Positions 12,284 to 23,396 of a DNA stretch of 64,000 nucleotides are shown piece after piece. The notes under the pieces are model-generated. The model saw nothing but the letters and a program-made list of their open reading frames with translations, searched no databases and was not told where the DNA came from. The stretch covers positions 2,108,001-2,172,000 of the forward strand of contig WBVU01000009.1 of the NCBI GenBank assembly GCA_009192285.1, given 5' to 3'. Positions within the stretch are counted from its first letter, which is position 1. Each line of letters opens with the position of its first letter. The position numbers and the translations under genes are program-made. Source of the stretch: Morchella semilibera (Eukaryota; Ascomycota; Pezizomycetes; Pezizales; Morchellaceae).

Positions 12284-13172
12284 GTGTACATGAGTTTTTA
12301 GATAGATGGGGTTTCGCTTATTGGGATTATTTTTTAAAATTTATTTCTTTACGTAACATATACTCTATAGGGAAGTTTGGAATATAAATACTGTACTAAT
12401 TCCAGTGCATTACTACATCGCCATTTCCCCGCACCACATTATTTAATCAATTTATCGGCGCTATCGGAATATCGCTACATGATAGAAGCTAGCTAGGGGT
12501 AATAAGACCTATGAGTTTGTTTAGCATAACAGGGAAACTAAGATCAAGGTAACCTAGGCATTTTGAAGAACCGGGGGGGGGGGGGTCATTAGTCGTACCC
12601 CTTGGCTACATGTATCCACCCTAGCTTGGACTATGTCAATATACAGAGAGGGGAATGAGGGCGAAGTTCCAATCCCTGTATCGGCATATTCAAGGAAATA
12701 CGCATAGACCCAATATTATCAGTACTGTATTGTTTTATTTGCTAATCACAAGCTATCACTCGTGTGGTATGTGCTTTATTGCCCTCGTTACGTCTCCTGA
12801 AGTGATCGTGCACATATTCCGGTACGCTAAACCAAAAGCGGTCCTAATCAAGGCGAGTGATACCGTGTGCAAGCGTCTACACTCAACAGGACCGCACATT
12901 AAAGCAAGCCTATGATAAATAAACTAATATAGAATGTATGTACTCTTTTTTACATGCAAAAATCCACAATTTGTCCCCCCGTCCGAAGAGTCAAAAAAAA
13001 AAAAAAAAAAAGAAAGGAACAAAATGCCCCCGCCCGCAAATGCAATACCCCTTGCCAAAAAGAATGCCCCAGAATGTTAATACCAATAAAAAGAAAATAA
13101 TTGATTGCTGGCCTGCCAGCGCAGCCAGAACGGTTTAATTATCATGACCCCTCTAAGCCCTTTATAGGGGGA
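12284..13172. other. intergenic, convergent gene ends
   Basis: Lies between the 3' ends of the kinase-ankyrin gene and the next minus-strand gene. Contains a G run near 12574, a TACATGTA octamer near 12607 and an 18-20 bp poly-A run near 12993. No supportable ORF. Confidence 0.6.
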
Positions 13173-16100
13173 CTAACTCCCTCTACTTCCTCTGCTTCCA
13201 ACTCTTCTACCATTAAAAACCCATTTTTCTACCTCCTCCCTCTTTTCTTCTTCATCCTGGCCTATGGTATCAACAGGTGACCCAACGGCAGACGCGTAGC
13301 TTGAGTCTACTGTGGGAGCTTTCTGATGCGGCTGTTGAGTTTGGGTTTGCACTTGCATTCCCTGATTCTGATTGTAAAAGTCGTTGTTTGCCTCTGGGGA
13401 GCTGTTCTGCATTTGCATTTGCATTTGCATCTGCATTATCTGCCTCCCCTGCATCATCAACAGTTGCTGCTCATCAAACGAGCCCTTGGTTGGAAGCATT
13501 GCATTTGCGCCTGGGTGTGATAGACCTGGTGGCGGGGATGAGAGGCCGGGTGTTGGCGATAGACCAGGCGGAAGAGGCAAGCCTGGTGGGGGAGATAGGC
13601 CTGGTGGTAATGATAATCCTTGCGATGACGGAAAGCCTAGCCCAGGAGGCGGTGATAGCCCAGGCGGCGGCGTCAATCCTGGAGGACAGCTCACAAAACC
13701 ACCAGCACTTGCTAATGGGCTCCCCGGGAGCACCCCAGGGCTGCCTCCACTACCATTAGTATTTGGGTTTCCTGCCGCACCGCCCATAACGCCCCATCCA
13801 GGTGGTGGGGCAACTGGGCTATTTCCTCCGCCGGTCCCAGCAAGGCTGCTCTTGATGCTGCCGTTGCTTCCACCCCACGCGCCTCTCCTTAGTTTCATCA
13901 GAGCGTCCAAACTCCCATCACCACCTGTTTCTTCGCCACCGCCGCCAAAAGAAAGTGCACTGAGCGGTCGCTGGGCGCCAAGCCCTTTCCACCCCTCTAC
14001 AGGGAAGACTGCACTGTTCCTCCATGAGCTCTCACTACGCTCACTTATCGGTGTGAGCGAAGGCCTTCTGAGCAATGGAGGCCGCTGTAAAACCTCGCCC
14101 CCGGGTGGCCCAAAGTAGCCACCGTATGCTCCCGCCGCCTCTGATGTATCAGAAGCAGATGAAGGGGGTGCCGGATAGAAACCAAATTCTTGTCCGTAAA
14201 ATTCGGTATCGTATGCTAGTGCTTCTGCGTTGGCTGCGGCGACCATGGTTTCGTCGTCTTCCTCATACCCGTCAGAGTAGTAGCCGCTCTGAGATTCACC
14301 TCGCGAATGGGTGTAGTTGTAGTCGCTTTCGTAGCCATTGAGAGGGTCATTTTGACCCTCTTCCTCTTCAGCAAGACGTTGCTGTTCCTTTTGATATGCA
14401 TGGAGCGACTGTGTCAGCGTGGAAAGAGCAAGAGGACAGCCATTTCCATCTAGCATTGTGCCGTCAGGAGAATAAAATTGGGCATGTTCTTGGGTAAAGC
14501 CGAGGCCACCACCAATTGGGTTGATGAAGGGAGGGAAAGAACGGTTTTCGGCGCCGGAGCCACCGCCGTTCGTGGCGGAACCATGAGTGCCGCTCATACT
14601 ACCATCCTCAACCATCATAGCCCCGCCACTGGAGACCCCAACTGTTGATAATGAGAGTCTCTGATCCTCAGGCAATAGGGGGTTTGAAGCGCCAAGAGGT
14701 GTAGCTAGGGCAGTATCGGGCGCCGTTACATACTGGCTTATGTCTTGTGGGGTTGGGTCCATGATAATTCCATCATCAAAGTACATGTCGTCTTCCTCAT
14801 CTTCGTATCCCTCAATTCCATTACCAAAATTTCCACCCTTTTCCTCAAGAAAGTCAAGGTCAGAGTCTTCGTCAAGGTCGTAGCCTCGTGGGTTACCAAT
14901 ACGCTTCCGCAGTGGGACCTCACCACCTACACCTATATAGGGAACTACCGCACTAGGATTCGGGTCCATTGTCGGAAGCTCTTCTGTCTCGTCTGTATAG
15001 TCTCCCTCTGGCGATACAATGGTGCTGTGTTGTGAAGACTCACCCTCAGGGACGGAAAGTCCAATGGACATGGGGTGAAGGCCAATGGACATGGGCTGTA
15101 AAGCCATGACCAAGCCATCGTCATCGTCATCGTCATCACTGCCCTCATATTCCTCCCCTTCTCCAAAGATTGCTTCATTTGCACGCTCAAAACCGTCATC
15201 GTCCTCGCCGTCCATATCGATATCGTCCATATCCATTTCAGCATCTGAGTCATCGGGATCAAAGTCAGGCGCTACGCGCGGGACTAACGAGAGGTTATCA
15301 TTTGAGTATGTTGTCGACTCCCCTGCAGCGCTGCTACCCTCGAAGGAGAAGCGGGAAGAATTGTTAATCAAATGGTGTGGAAGCGAGAGAGGATGATCGA
15401 ATAAGGTGACTCTTGGACGCCCATCCGGTGGTGAATGAAGCTCGCCTTCATTATCAGATCCCTCTTCTGGCGCTGTCTCAACTATGGGTGGCACTGGAGC
15501 GACAGCCTCCTTTGTCGAAGCCGGAGGCGAAGGTGAAAGGTCCTTTGGCAGAGTTGGTGGGGGTGGAGGAGCCTTCATAGGCGGTGACGGAGGCGACGTC
15601 ATTGGTGGCCTCTGTGGCCCTGCATCGGATAATGACCTTTGTTGCTCCCGCTCTTTCTCCTTATTCGGAATAATACTCCCCTCAATTCCTTTCTCATCTT
15701 CAAAATGTTCTTTAAAGCCATGGCTGTTGCCATCTTTAGTCACGACCTCAACCTTCAACAATTCCTTCCCCCCTGTTTCCTGTCTATTCACTGGCAACAA
15801 CCCGCCCCGTCTCGGTCCTGATGACCAATCAGGATGTCGTGTCCCGTATATAATTCCTGGATCAAAGTCGTCTGGAAGGTCACGCGCTGTCTTCTGTTGC
15901 TTTTCAATTGCGGACTGGGAGCTTCGCCGGCGTGAGAGAAGCGACATAGGATTGAGAAGTGTCAACTTTCTTTTATCCTTTGGCGCTGGTGGTGAAGGTG
16001 CATTCTGCTGTTTCCGCTCCTTCTCGGCAGACTTCCGCGTCTTTTTTGGTGAATTGACGGGCTCGGTCGGAGTACGGCTCCGAGGGGTGGAGTCGGGGGC

Positions 16101-16292
16101 AGTTGTGGGGGTGAGCCACGTGTCTGGGGTGCCGAGGGTGGGTGAACCGCTACCAATGTTGAGTGGTGGGAGAATTTCTGGCGGTGGAATTTGTGGTGGA
16201 GGGGTAGTAGAAGACTTGTTGTGTGTAGATTTTGACGATTGCTCGTTGCTAGATCGACGGTGATGGCGGAGGAGATTTAGGCGGGGCATCAT
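13173..16292 (-). CDS. large uncharacterised fungal protein, disordered, Pro/Asp-rich
   Basis: Single open frame. The upstream part to 16394 has no ATG start, so I take the MMPRLNLLRHHRRSS start at 16292 (or 16289), about 1039 residues. Order: basic Ser/Pro-rich N-terminus; a short conserved-looking block (KLTLLNPMSLLSRRRSS, then LPDDFDPGIIYGTRHPDWSS near residues 110-150); a second block (RVTLFDHPLSLPHHLINNSS near 300); long Asp/Glu tracts; a Gly/Ser-rich part; a run of about eight PPGLS-type repeats near 900-960; and a QMQMQMQM stretch close to the end. Blocks like LTLLNPMSLL and LFDHPLSLPHHL occur, as far as I recall, in ascomycete proteins of unknown function. The rest is probably disordered. 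No catalytic domain or membrane span is visible. Confidence 0.8.
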   Translation of the reverse strand: MMPRLNLLRHHRRSSNEQSSKSTHNKSSTTPPPQIPPPEILPPLNIGSGSPTLGTPDTWLTPTTAPDSTPRSRTPTEPVNSPKKTRKSAEKERKQQNAPSPPAPKDKRKLTLLNPMSLLSRRRSSQSAIEKQQKTARDLPDDFDPGIIYGTRHPDWSSGPRRGGLLPVNRQETGGKELLKVEVVTKDGNSHGFKEHFEDEKGIEGSIIPNKEKEREQQRSLSDAGPQRPPMTSPPSPPMKAPPPPPTLPKDLSPSPPASTKEAVAPVPPIVETAPEEGSDNEGELHSPPDGRPRVTLFDHPLSLPHHLINNSSRFSFEGSSAAGESTTYSNDNLSLVPRVAPDFDPDDSDAEMDMDDIDMDGEDDDGFERANEAIFGEGEEYEGSDDDDDDDGLVMALQPMSIGLHPMSIGLSVPEGESSQHSTIVSPEGDYTDETEELPTMDPNPSAVVPYIGVGGEVPLRKRIGNPRGYDLDEDSDLDFLEEKGGNFGNGIEGYEDEEDDMYFDDGIIMDPTPQDISQYVTAPDTALATPLGASNPLLPEDQRLSLSTVGVSSGGAMMVEDGSMSGTHGSATNGGGSGAENRSFPPFINPIGGGLGFTQEHAQFYSPDGTMLDGNGCPLALSTLTQSLHAYQKEQQRLAEEEEGQNDPLNGYESDYNYTHSRGESQSGYYSDGYEEDDETMVAAANAEALAYDTEFYGQEFGFYPAPPSSASDTSEAAGAYGGYFGPPGGEVLQRPPLLRRPSLTPISERSESSWRNSAVFPVEGWKGLGAQRPLSALSFGGGGEETGGDGSLDALMKLRRGAWGGSNGSIKSSLAGTGGGNSPVAPPPGWGVMGGAAGNPNTNGSGGSPGVLPGSPLASAGGFVSCPPGLTPPPGLSPPPGLGFPSSQGLSLPPGLSPPPGLPLPPGLSPTPGLSSPPPGLSHPGANAMLPTKGSFDEQQLLMMQGRQIMQMQMQMQMQNSSPEANNDFYNQNQGMQVQTQTQQPHQKAPTVDSSYASAVGSPVDTIGQDEEEKREEVEKWVFNGRRVGSRGSRGS

Positions 16293-18079
16293 TATTTTTT
16301 TTTTCCAAATATACACTGCAGGAGAATCGGATAGGTGGTGATTGACGTATTTGAAAGTATGAATAGAGCTCTGGAGGTTATAGTCAGAGCTCACACAACA
16401 CGATGTCTAAGGTCTAGGTGAGGTTACCGAGCACCCGGCTAAGCTTTGACTGTATATATTGGAGTGGTGGACCTTGCACAACTAACTGCTGGTGGTAGCA
16501 GGTACCTCACCTTTAACAGTCAGTCTTGAAGGAAGAGGGAGGGGGGGAGGGGGGCGTGGTTGGGGCTGACTGAATGACGATGATGGTTGCAAGAAGAAGT
16601 TGGGGTGAGGTAAGGAGTTGTCGCTTCTCCAAAATGTTCCAGAAGGAGGAAGGAAGGAAGGCGCAGCCTATACGATATGCGATGGGTAGTCACCCGCGGA
16701 TGCCAATTTGCTTGTGAAGGGGGGGAGGGGATAAGATCTCTGCTGGGTAGGATGTGTGATGTAGGTTAGAGTGCCTTTACATGTACCTACCTACATGTAC
16801 TCTAGAGCAGGTGGTGGGCAGAGTGTAGTACTTTCCCTGCTGTGCCTTTCTTTCCTTTGCATAAGTACTCCACACTCTGCTCTATCCCTCCCTACCCTAC
16901 ATACAGTACCCTAGAGTACACTAGAGCACATACTATTACTTACACCCTGGTCTTTACCTCCTCCTCTCATTTAAACTGATCGTGATAGCTACGCGATATT
17001 GTTTCAAAACGCATAATCCTAATACAAATCAGCCCAACGTTACAATTCGATACTGGCGCACCGACTAACTTGGATATCGCCACCAGCCGTACTTGAGATC
17101 AACCTTCAGGAAATATCAGAAAAGAGGGTGGTTGTGAGTGAATGACGTTGGTAGGGTGATAGAGCGTACCTATTTTGGCCTCCTTACCAGGTTAGAGGCG
17201 TGCTATAAATAGATGAGGGCTGAGTTGGTGTTGTGTGCGTGTGGTCTCAAATATACTATTAGTGTGGGTACATGTAGTTATATGTATGTCTTCCTTCATG
17301 GGCGATCACTCTTGATTACATTACATTATATGCATGTATAAGTTACACGTAGTACATGTAATTAAAGTACATGTACATATACTTCTAGATTAAGTACGTG
17401 CTATGGGCTACTTTTCTAATCGTTTATATTTTAATTCGGATATACAGTATGAAAAAAACGGGGTGAAATACTACCGTGAGGCTACGCTAATCTAGTGACG
17501 GGAATACCGTAGTGATCCCACCCCTCTTTTTGTACTGTATCATTAATTGATACCATCTTAACAGTGCTACTCCGCTCCATACCACTCTAGATAGAAATAT
17601 TATACGGTATATCGGATTGATTACTCGTAGGTTATCTATCTTAAATTGTATTGCGGTAGACTAAACTACAAGCAAGCTAAACTAACGCCACCGAATTCCT
17701 ACGGTATCTTCACGATTCATTAACCTACATATACATGTAGTTCCCATGACACCGAGTTATACAAAGACCCTATAGGGTGACAAATATCAGTACCCTCTAC
17801 TCGTATTATCGTACTGTAAAAATCAGAGTGATAAAAATATACCTTGCGAGACAGAGCCAAATTCATTTCCAAACGGCTTAAACAACCTTACACCCTAATA
17901 CGGAATTGGACATATATCCCAGGAATTTCACAATTTGAGCTCTTCTTTGATCCACAGCAGCCCCACAAGAAAGTTGAGGGTGCCCCAGAGCATTGGCGCA
18001 ATTGGCGGCCAACTGACAACCAGCTGACAACTCTAACTCGAACCCCGTCTCCAGTGGAAAATCATGCTCTAATACTGGT
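16293..18079. other. intergenic, MITE remnant, no gene
   Basis: AT-rich spacer carrying six or so TACATGTA octamers (near 16780, 16791, 17266, 17354, 17370, 17733) and a TACAGTA-ended MITE copy at 17443-17539. No ORF with coding character. Confidence 0.6.
17443..17539 (+). mobile_element. MITE, TACAGTA-ended family, short copy
   Basis: Begins TACAGTATG-A-run-GGGGTGAAAT and ends with CACCCCTCTTTTTGTACTGTA, so the ends are inverted repeats and a TA could be the target duplication, as for Tc1/mariner-type MITEs. The reverse complement of 53215-53389 matches both ends and the stretch AATACCGTAGTGATCCCACC; this copy is about 78 bp shorter inside. No coding capacity. Confidence 0.68.
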
Positions 18080-19310
18080 TCACCACCGGCCGCCTCTCAT
18101 ATTTGCGAGGACTGACTGTCGAAAGTGCCACCAGAAGAATTCACCGGATACACGATGCGGATTTCCAGGGTCAGGACACGCTGGGTCAGGGTTTCGACCG
18201 CTGACCCCACCCCGCAGCGAGTTGGTCTCCGAGTTATCCTCCACGTTTGTGATCCATCGCCCGTAGTTATGCTCAATCCAGAACTTTTCCTTCTCAAACG
18301 GAAATATATATGCTGCTTCCCATAACGTCCAAAAATCCATCACGGCCATCCGATTCACAACACCCGAGATGACAGATTTCCCATCTCGAGTGCGGATTCC
18401 TTGACGAAATGGGTCCTCCCGGCCTGACACATTGAACGAAATGATCCGATGAATCCAGGGTTCATCACCATTATGTAGTATGGATCTCGCACCCTGGCAT
18501 CATAATAACGCTTAAGAACTTCAAGAACAACCTGTAAATATATCAGCTGAAAGAAACCGCAAAGAACGTTCTTTACAACGTACTGTTCCGCCGAAGAAAC
18601 CCACAAGCCACCTAGTCCGAGCCATCGATTACTTTTTGTTCTCTGCTATGGTGATGCCCAGTTCCTTGGGGGAAGTTTCGATTTTTGTCCCCATGTCCTT
18701 CCCCATGATGTCCTTGGCGGAAGTATCTATCTTATCCTCTGAAGTCTCAATGCTTTTTGCAAGTTCATTAAGCTTACTAAATACGACATGCTGATGAGGT
18801 GTTTCGAGTTTGGCAACTCTCTGGTTTGAGGTTAGTTGAAATCTGTACTGGGAGCATCTAGCTTAAGACGGTCAAACCTTATCAATTTGAGCAATTTTTT
18901 CAGGTACCTTGAGGGCTTCCCGGGCACCGTGGCCGTGATCGTTGCACCCACCACTGGAGATGGGAAAACGCAACGTTTTGTCTCGTGAAGGGCCTTGTGA
19001 ACTTGAATCTTTGACTGTAGGGAATTGACGTGAATTTTTGACATAATCAGAGGTTAAAACCTTTTCAACTGACTCTGGCCACGGATAGGATGGAATTTCG
19101 TTGCAATTCTGGATTGCTCAAATCATGGTTGCGGACCGACCCAAAACCCCAAACCAAATAGTCAAATCCTTGCCAAATTCCAATTTGGGATTTGACCCTC
19201 TCGAATTGTGATGTGATTTGCGCGGCTTCCAAACGGGGCGGTAGTTTTTGGTGTGGATAGCCCCCCAAGAACTCAAAATTTGGAAATGTGTATATACGCT
19301 ATAGGACACG
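18080..19310 (-). pseudogene. decayed spliced gene, function unknown
   Basis: On the minus strand several stretches have coding character and credible introns but no single frame joins them all. Readable pieces, 5' to 3': about 19268-19090 (LEAAQITSQFERVKSQIGIW); about 19115-18878 (ESVEKVLTSDYVKNSRQFP, later GAREALKVPEKIAQIDK); after a clear 57-nt intron (18877-18821, branch CTAAC) a coiled-coil-like part (RVAKLETPHQHVV, LNELAKSIETSEDKIDTSA) to about 18635; after a probable intron (about 18632-18532, CTGAT branch, TTTACAG) the part VVLEVLKRYYDARVRDPYY; then IRTRDGKSVISGVVNRMAVM in another frame. At least two frame breaks are needed to read through, so I call it a pseudogene. I do not recognise the family. 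Confidence 0.45.
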
Positions 19311-20062
19311 CTGTAGCTATAGGCTGTGATGTATGTAGGAGGTTTTGATGGTACCGAATTTAATGCACAGATATTTTCTTAGTGCACCAAATCTGGCTTA
19401 CATGTCTTTCTGGGTGTTCTCATGTCACGTGACGGACAGTACTAAACGCCGGAGGAAACATAACATTCAATTATTATGTACAGAGGTGTCCATGACGTCT
19501 ACCCGTAGCTACCCGTAGCTACGGGTGCTTGTAGCTTGTCTCTTTTCACTCATCCTATCATCATCAACCATCATCCCTCTGTTAGCCGTAGCTAGAATTG
19601 CCCCTCATTCGTATCGTCGACGAAGAACAGAGACAGTTCACAATAAGCGGCCAACAAAGGGTCTCCAATTTCCTACGTGTATTACAATTTTTTGTAACTT
19701 GGCCAATTGGACTAATGGTCTATTAGATAAATGTAGTCGTTTTATTTGGTAAAGCCCAAGCTGTTCGAATTAACCTCTGATGCCACTCACTAAATGACTT
19801 TTGTAGGGGCAAATAGATAATCTTAAGGCCGTTATGAGGGGGCGAAATATACCTATGCAGCTTCAGGGCAGCTGGTGATGGACATGAGTTACTGCGTGCT
19901 CCGCATCTGCAGTAGCAGGATCACACTCTTGATGATATCTAAATTATATAGTAGCAGGGAGAAGCGGCATCTGGCGGACTTTAAATATACGAGATAGATA
20001 CGGATAAAAGACATCCCGAGTTTCATACTTGATTATATACCGACTGTCCGCAGCACAGCCCC

Positions 20063-20997
20063 CTACTTAAATTCTTTCAGTTCCAGCCCCAACTCACCAT
20101 CTAATACCTTGCCCAATCCAGCGAGCACCTCACATAGCTCGGCTTCTAAGCATTTCTGGTGCCCCGGTAACGCCCCAAATATACGTTCCAAGTCTTTAGC
20201 TAGTTGATCAACCGAGAAAGAATAATACGGGCGCACCGGCATCGGAAAGAGACCGATATCCGCGTATGAATTAATGATAGAGCACAACACAGTAGCATCG
20301 CAGTCCCGGTAGTAGTAACTCTTGCACTTTTTCCCAGGAGATTGATAGTGAAGACGGGCGTCCTCGGCGATAGCGAGAAGCCTCTCGATGGCGGCGTTAC
20401 GTTTGGCAGCGATTGCATCTAAAACCCGTCAGTAGTACTAAAGTATTGTAGCGATTATCAATAGAAACCTATAACTCTGTCCGGGAGCTGCTCAATTACC
20501 CCCTCCTCCCCCACCTCCTCTTCGCCCTTCCAATATTTCGCCACCATTCTCGTACAATGTTTGAACCCCGCCTCACAATCAAATACCCACATCATGAGTA
20601 CTAGCCGATAAAGACCCGGGTTAAATCCCACATTAACTAGAAGCTGACTTAACCATTTCTCTCGCCATGGGCCCAACGAGCTAGCCATGTCGTATTTATC
20701 CGCAACAATCACTACATCAAGTATCTGATCGCTGGATAAATATACTTTAACATGGTTATGTCTGAAGTGCACAACATTACAGATGGTCTCTAGGGCATCT
20801 GGAGGGTCTTCGGGTAGATCAACAGTGACTGGAGCGGCTGAAGATAACGAGGTGCCTTCACGGAAGTGTGGGGAGAACATGGCTGCGAAGACCGGGGAGG
20901 CAAGGGAAAGAATCTTGGAGGAAACGAGGAGGGAAATGTCCCCCGAGGTCTTGAGAATCACGTCGCCTTGGGGGTCGATTCTTTGTAGCGCCATCAT
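20063..20997 (-). CDS. BTB/POZ domain protein (two exons)
   Basis: Exons 20997-20469 and 20418-20063, 294 residues. The 50-nt intron has donor ATAG/GTTTCT, branch TACTGAC and acceptor TTTTAG, and the phases agree, so two open frames join without a break. Residues 10-115 match a fungal BTB domain: DPQGDVILKTSGD, then LLVSSKILSLASPVFAAMFS, EGTSL, and the ADKYDM helix with the following W. The C-terminal half is helical with several Cys and ends in GLGKVLDGELGLELKEFK. The family usually works in homotypic dimers and, in some cases, as Cul3 adaptors; here the partner is unknown. It is a separate, more compact BTB type than the gene at 1466-4291. Confidence 0.86.
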
Positions 20998-22519
20998 GGG
21001 CTTGACGTCTCGGCGATATCGCGGAGTGGGGAGATATGGGGACTTGGCAGGTACCCGTACATCTGTCGCCTTCTTACAGCCTAGCTAAGTATGTACGCCC
21101 TATAGGAGGACTCCCTAACGATGAATGACACTCTTGGCACCAGCCCCCAAACCACCCTTCATGATGTTCAATACCCGTACTTCGCCAGTCTTACCCGGAA
21201 GTGAGCTTTCTCATTGACGCGAGCTTTATCCGATTTATTTGTGAGGCTACTAATTGTGAGTGTATTATAGTCGAGTTCATCAACTCTCTTGTGCTGCAAT
21301 CACAACATAGGTTGGCCATGAGATTAAACACACGGCACTGCAGTATAAGAACTGCCGGAACGTATTATATTAACGAATCCACATGTGGCGTTAGTCCAGC
21401 AGCCTCACCTACTTCAAAATTTGGGAATAGGGCTAGACGTACTTACTTACAAGGCTTTACTAGCCAGTGGGTCACAATATGCGCGAGAGCTATGACAGTC
21501 CGGTATATACGATGTTCATTCCAGAATAGGCACTCTATCACGTTGGGTCAGGACATGGAGCCCAGCGGAAACCGGGTAGTATAGATGAGCCAATAAGGGC
21601 CCCGCGTGGCGACAGGGATCTCGCTAGATTAGTAGATAGAGATATCTCGATACAAGTATGTGGTACCGGTACTAGATCGATAGACAATTTCAGAACTAAT
21701 AGACGAATATTGTGTGACCCAGATCTCAACGGAGTTCTAAAGTAACTTCTACCAAACGAAGGGAATCGAACAAGTTCATCTGTACCCTATGTAACAGCTG
21801 TGGTGGTCCCCATTCAAAACATCTGCTCGATCTCTAGATCTAGCTAGCTAGAGTTTTGATTTTTTGATTACAACTCATGCAGGCACAGCTGTACAGAACA
21901 GCTGAGCACAGGCCCAGATCTAGAATACGCTTCATCGTTCCGAGCTCGCCTATCGATTTCTTGGCTGTGGTACGCCGGGCATGCCGACAGGTATCTCTAC
22001 ATCTCAGCCAACGACCTACATTTATATAATAAAACCCATCAGGGTCTTCTCGGTTTCTCGGTGAGGGAGTGTACGGTAGATTCTACTAGTACTAGTACTA
22101 TAGTGGATTTTTGCATAATGGTAGACTATGCTACGTTGTACTACAGTGCAATAAATCCTGCCGCTGCTATTGGATACAGCTCGCTACTGACATGATATAT
22201 TAGACCGTTGTACGACGGCACCGGTTGTAATACCATCATGCGAAGGTTTTGCGAGTGTTGCGTTCGAACCCAAAGTCGGCGGCATCGAGGGCGCGGCATA
22301 TCATGAAGCCGTCCACCGGGGGAATGATCGCGAGGCGAGCCGGCACTGGCTTCATGAGGATATGCTCGAGTTGCAATGGTGATGATGGCTGTTGGGAGCA
22401 CGATAAGGTTACGTTTCGATTAAGGGGGGCAGTTCTTTGGGGATAACTAATCAATTTAATAACTTTTTTGGAGTGAAGAGAAGAGGGTTCGTGGGTACCG
22501 TAGGGTGAGGGAAGGGAAA
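20998..22519. other. intergenic, no gene seen
   Basis: Spacer between two divergently transcribed genes. An open frame at 22236-22454 on the minus strand has no start context, intron or domain I can support. Confidence 0.5.
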
Positions 22520-22526
22520 TATAAAG
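22520..22526 (+). promoter_or_regulatory. TATA-like box of the secreted-protein gene
   Basis: TATAAAG lies 94 bp upstream of the ATG at 22620, a normal distance for a fungal core promoter. The gene downstream is small and has a signal peptide, where TATA promoters are common. Confidence 0.45.
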
Positions 22527-22619
22527 TGAGCAGGATATCTGCCCTTTTCAAAGCAGGATCATCACCGACAAGCTCCAAATCTCGAGACTCATAACTTCCG
22601 TATATCAACAATTGCAATC

Positions 22620-23396
22620 ATGAAGCTCTCTGTCCTCTCTGCCTTTGCGCTCCTCTGCAGGTATGGCCCCAGAATTTGACCCTGGTATCCCATAAGGTCA
22701 ATGATAGTCGCGTCCCCAGCACTCCTACAACACCATAGGGAATGGGCATGAGATTGGGTTAATGATCATATCAACTAACATAACCCCAACTCCAGCGTTG
22801 TCCACGCCGAAGCAGCACCCGAAGCAGTACCCGAAGCAGCGCCCGAAGCCAACCCAGACCCGCAAAGATCCCTCATCGACGTTGGCACCCTCAGCCTCGC
22901 AACTCTCATAACCCTCATCACCGTCAAGCCCAGCACCACAAGCACCACCACCACCATCCCCACCTCCACCTGCACCAACATCACCAGCGTCATCTACAAG
23001 ACCGATATCGTCTACGTAACCCTTACCAACACCACCACCGTCACGCTCCCAGCCACCACCGTCACCAACACCACCACATTGACGCTCCCGGCCACCAGCA
23101 TCATCAAGACGACCACCCTCACGCTCCCGCCAGTGACGGTGAGCAACATCACGACGATCACGGCGCCGTGCCCAAGCACGACGGACCCGTGCCCGAAGCC
23201 CTGCGTGGTGACAAAGACCACAGACGATTGCGAGATCGATAGGAGCTGTGTGCCCACGCTGGTTACGGAGACAGTGGGCTGCTCGACGAGCAGTTGCCCG
23301 GTGGCGAGCTGCACGAGCTATGAAGTTGTCACCACGTGCTTGACGTGCCCGCCGTTGGGAACCACCACGGTCAAGTGCAGCACTACTGCCTATTAG
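22620..23396 (+). CDS. small secreted Thr/Cys-rich protein (two exons)
   Basis: Exon 1 is only 41 nt (22620-22660), exon 2 is 22796-23396; the 135-nt intron has donor CAG/GTATGG, branch CTAAC and acceptor CTCCAG. The product has 213 residues. MKLSVLSAFALLCSVVHAEA is a clear signal peptide with an AxA-like cleavage site. A short AAPEAVPEAAPEA repeat follows, then a hydrophobic stretch (LSLATLITLITVKP) and a Thr-rich region with three degenerate repeats of the type TTTVTLPATTVTN / TTTLTLPATSIIK / TTTLTLPPVTVSN, likely O-glycosylated. The C-terminal 85 residues carry 12 Cys, many spaced as in secreted disulfide-bonded proteins (CPSTTDPCPKPC). It is probably a cell-wall or extracellular protein; no GPI signal is obvious. 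Splicing was inferred from phase and signal-peptide logic. Confidence 0.82.

Noticed and set aside
22236-22454. Minus-strand open frame with DGFMICRALDAADFGF
   Set aside because: Short, no domain, no introns, and overlapped by an equally open plus-strand frame.
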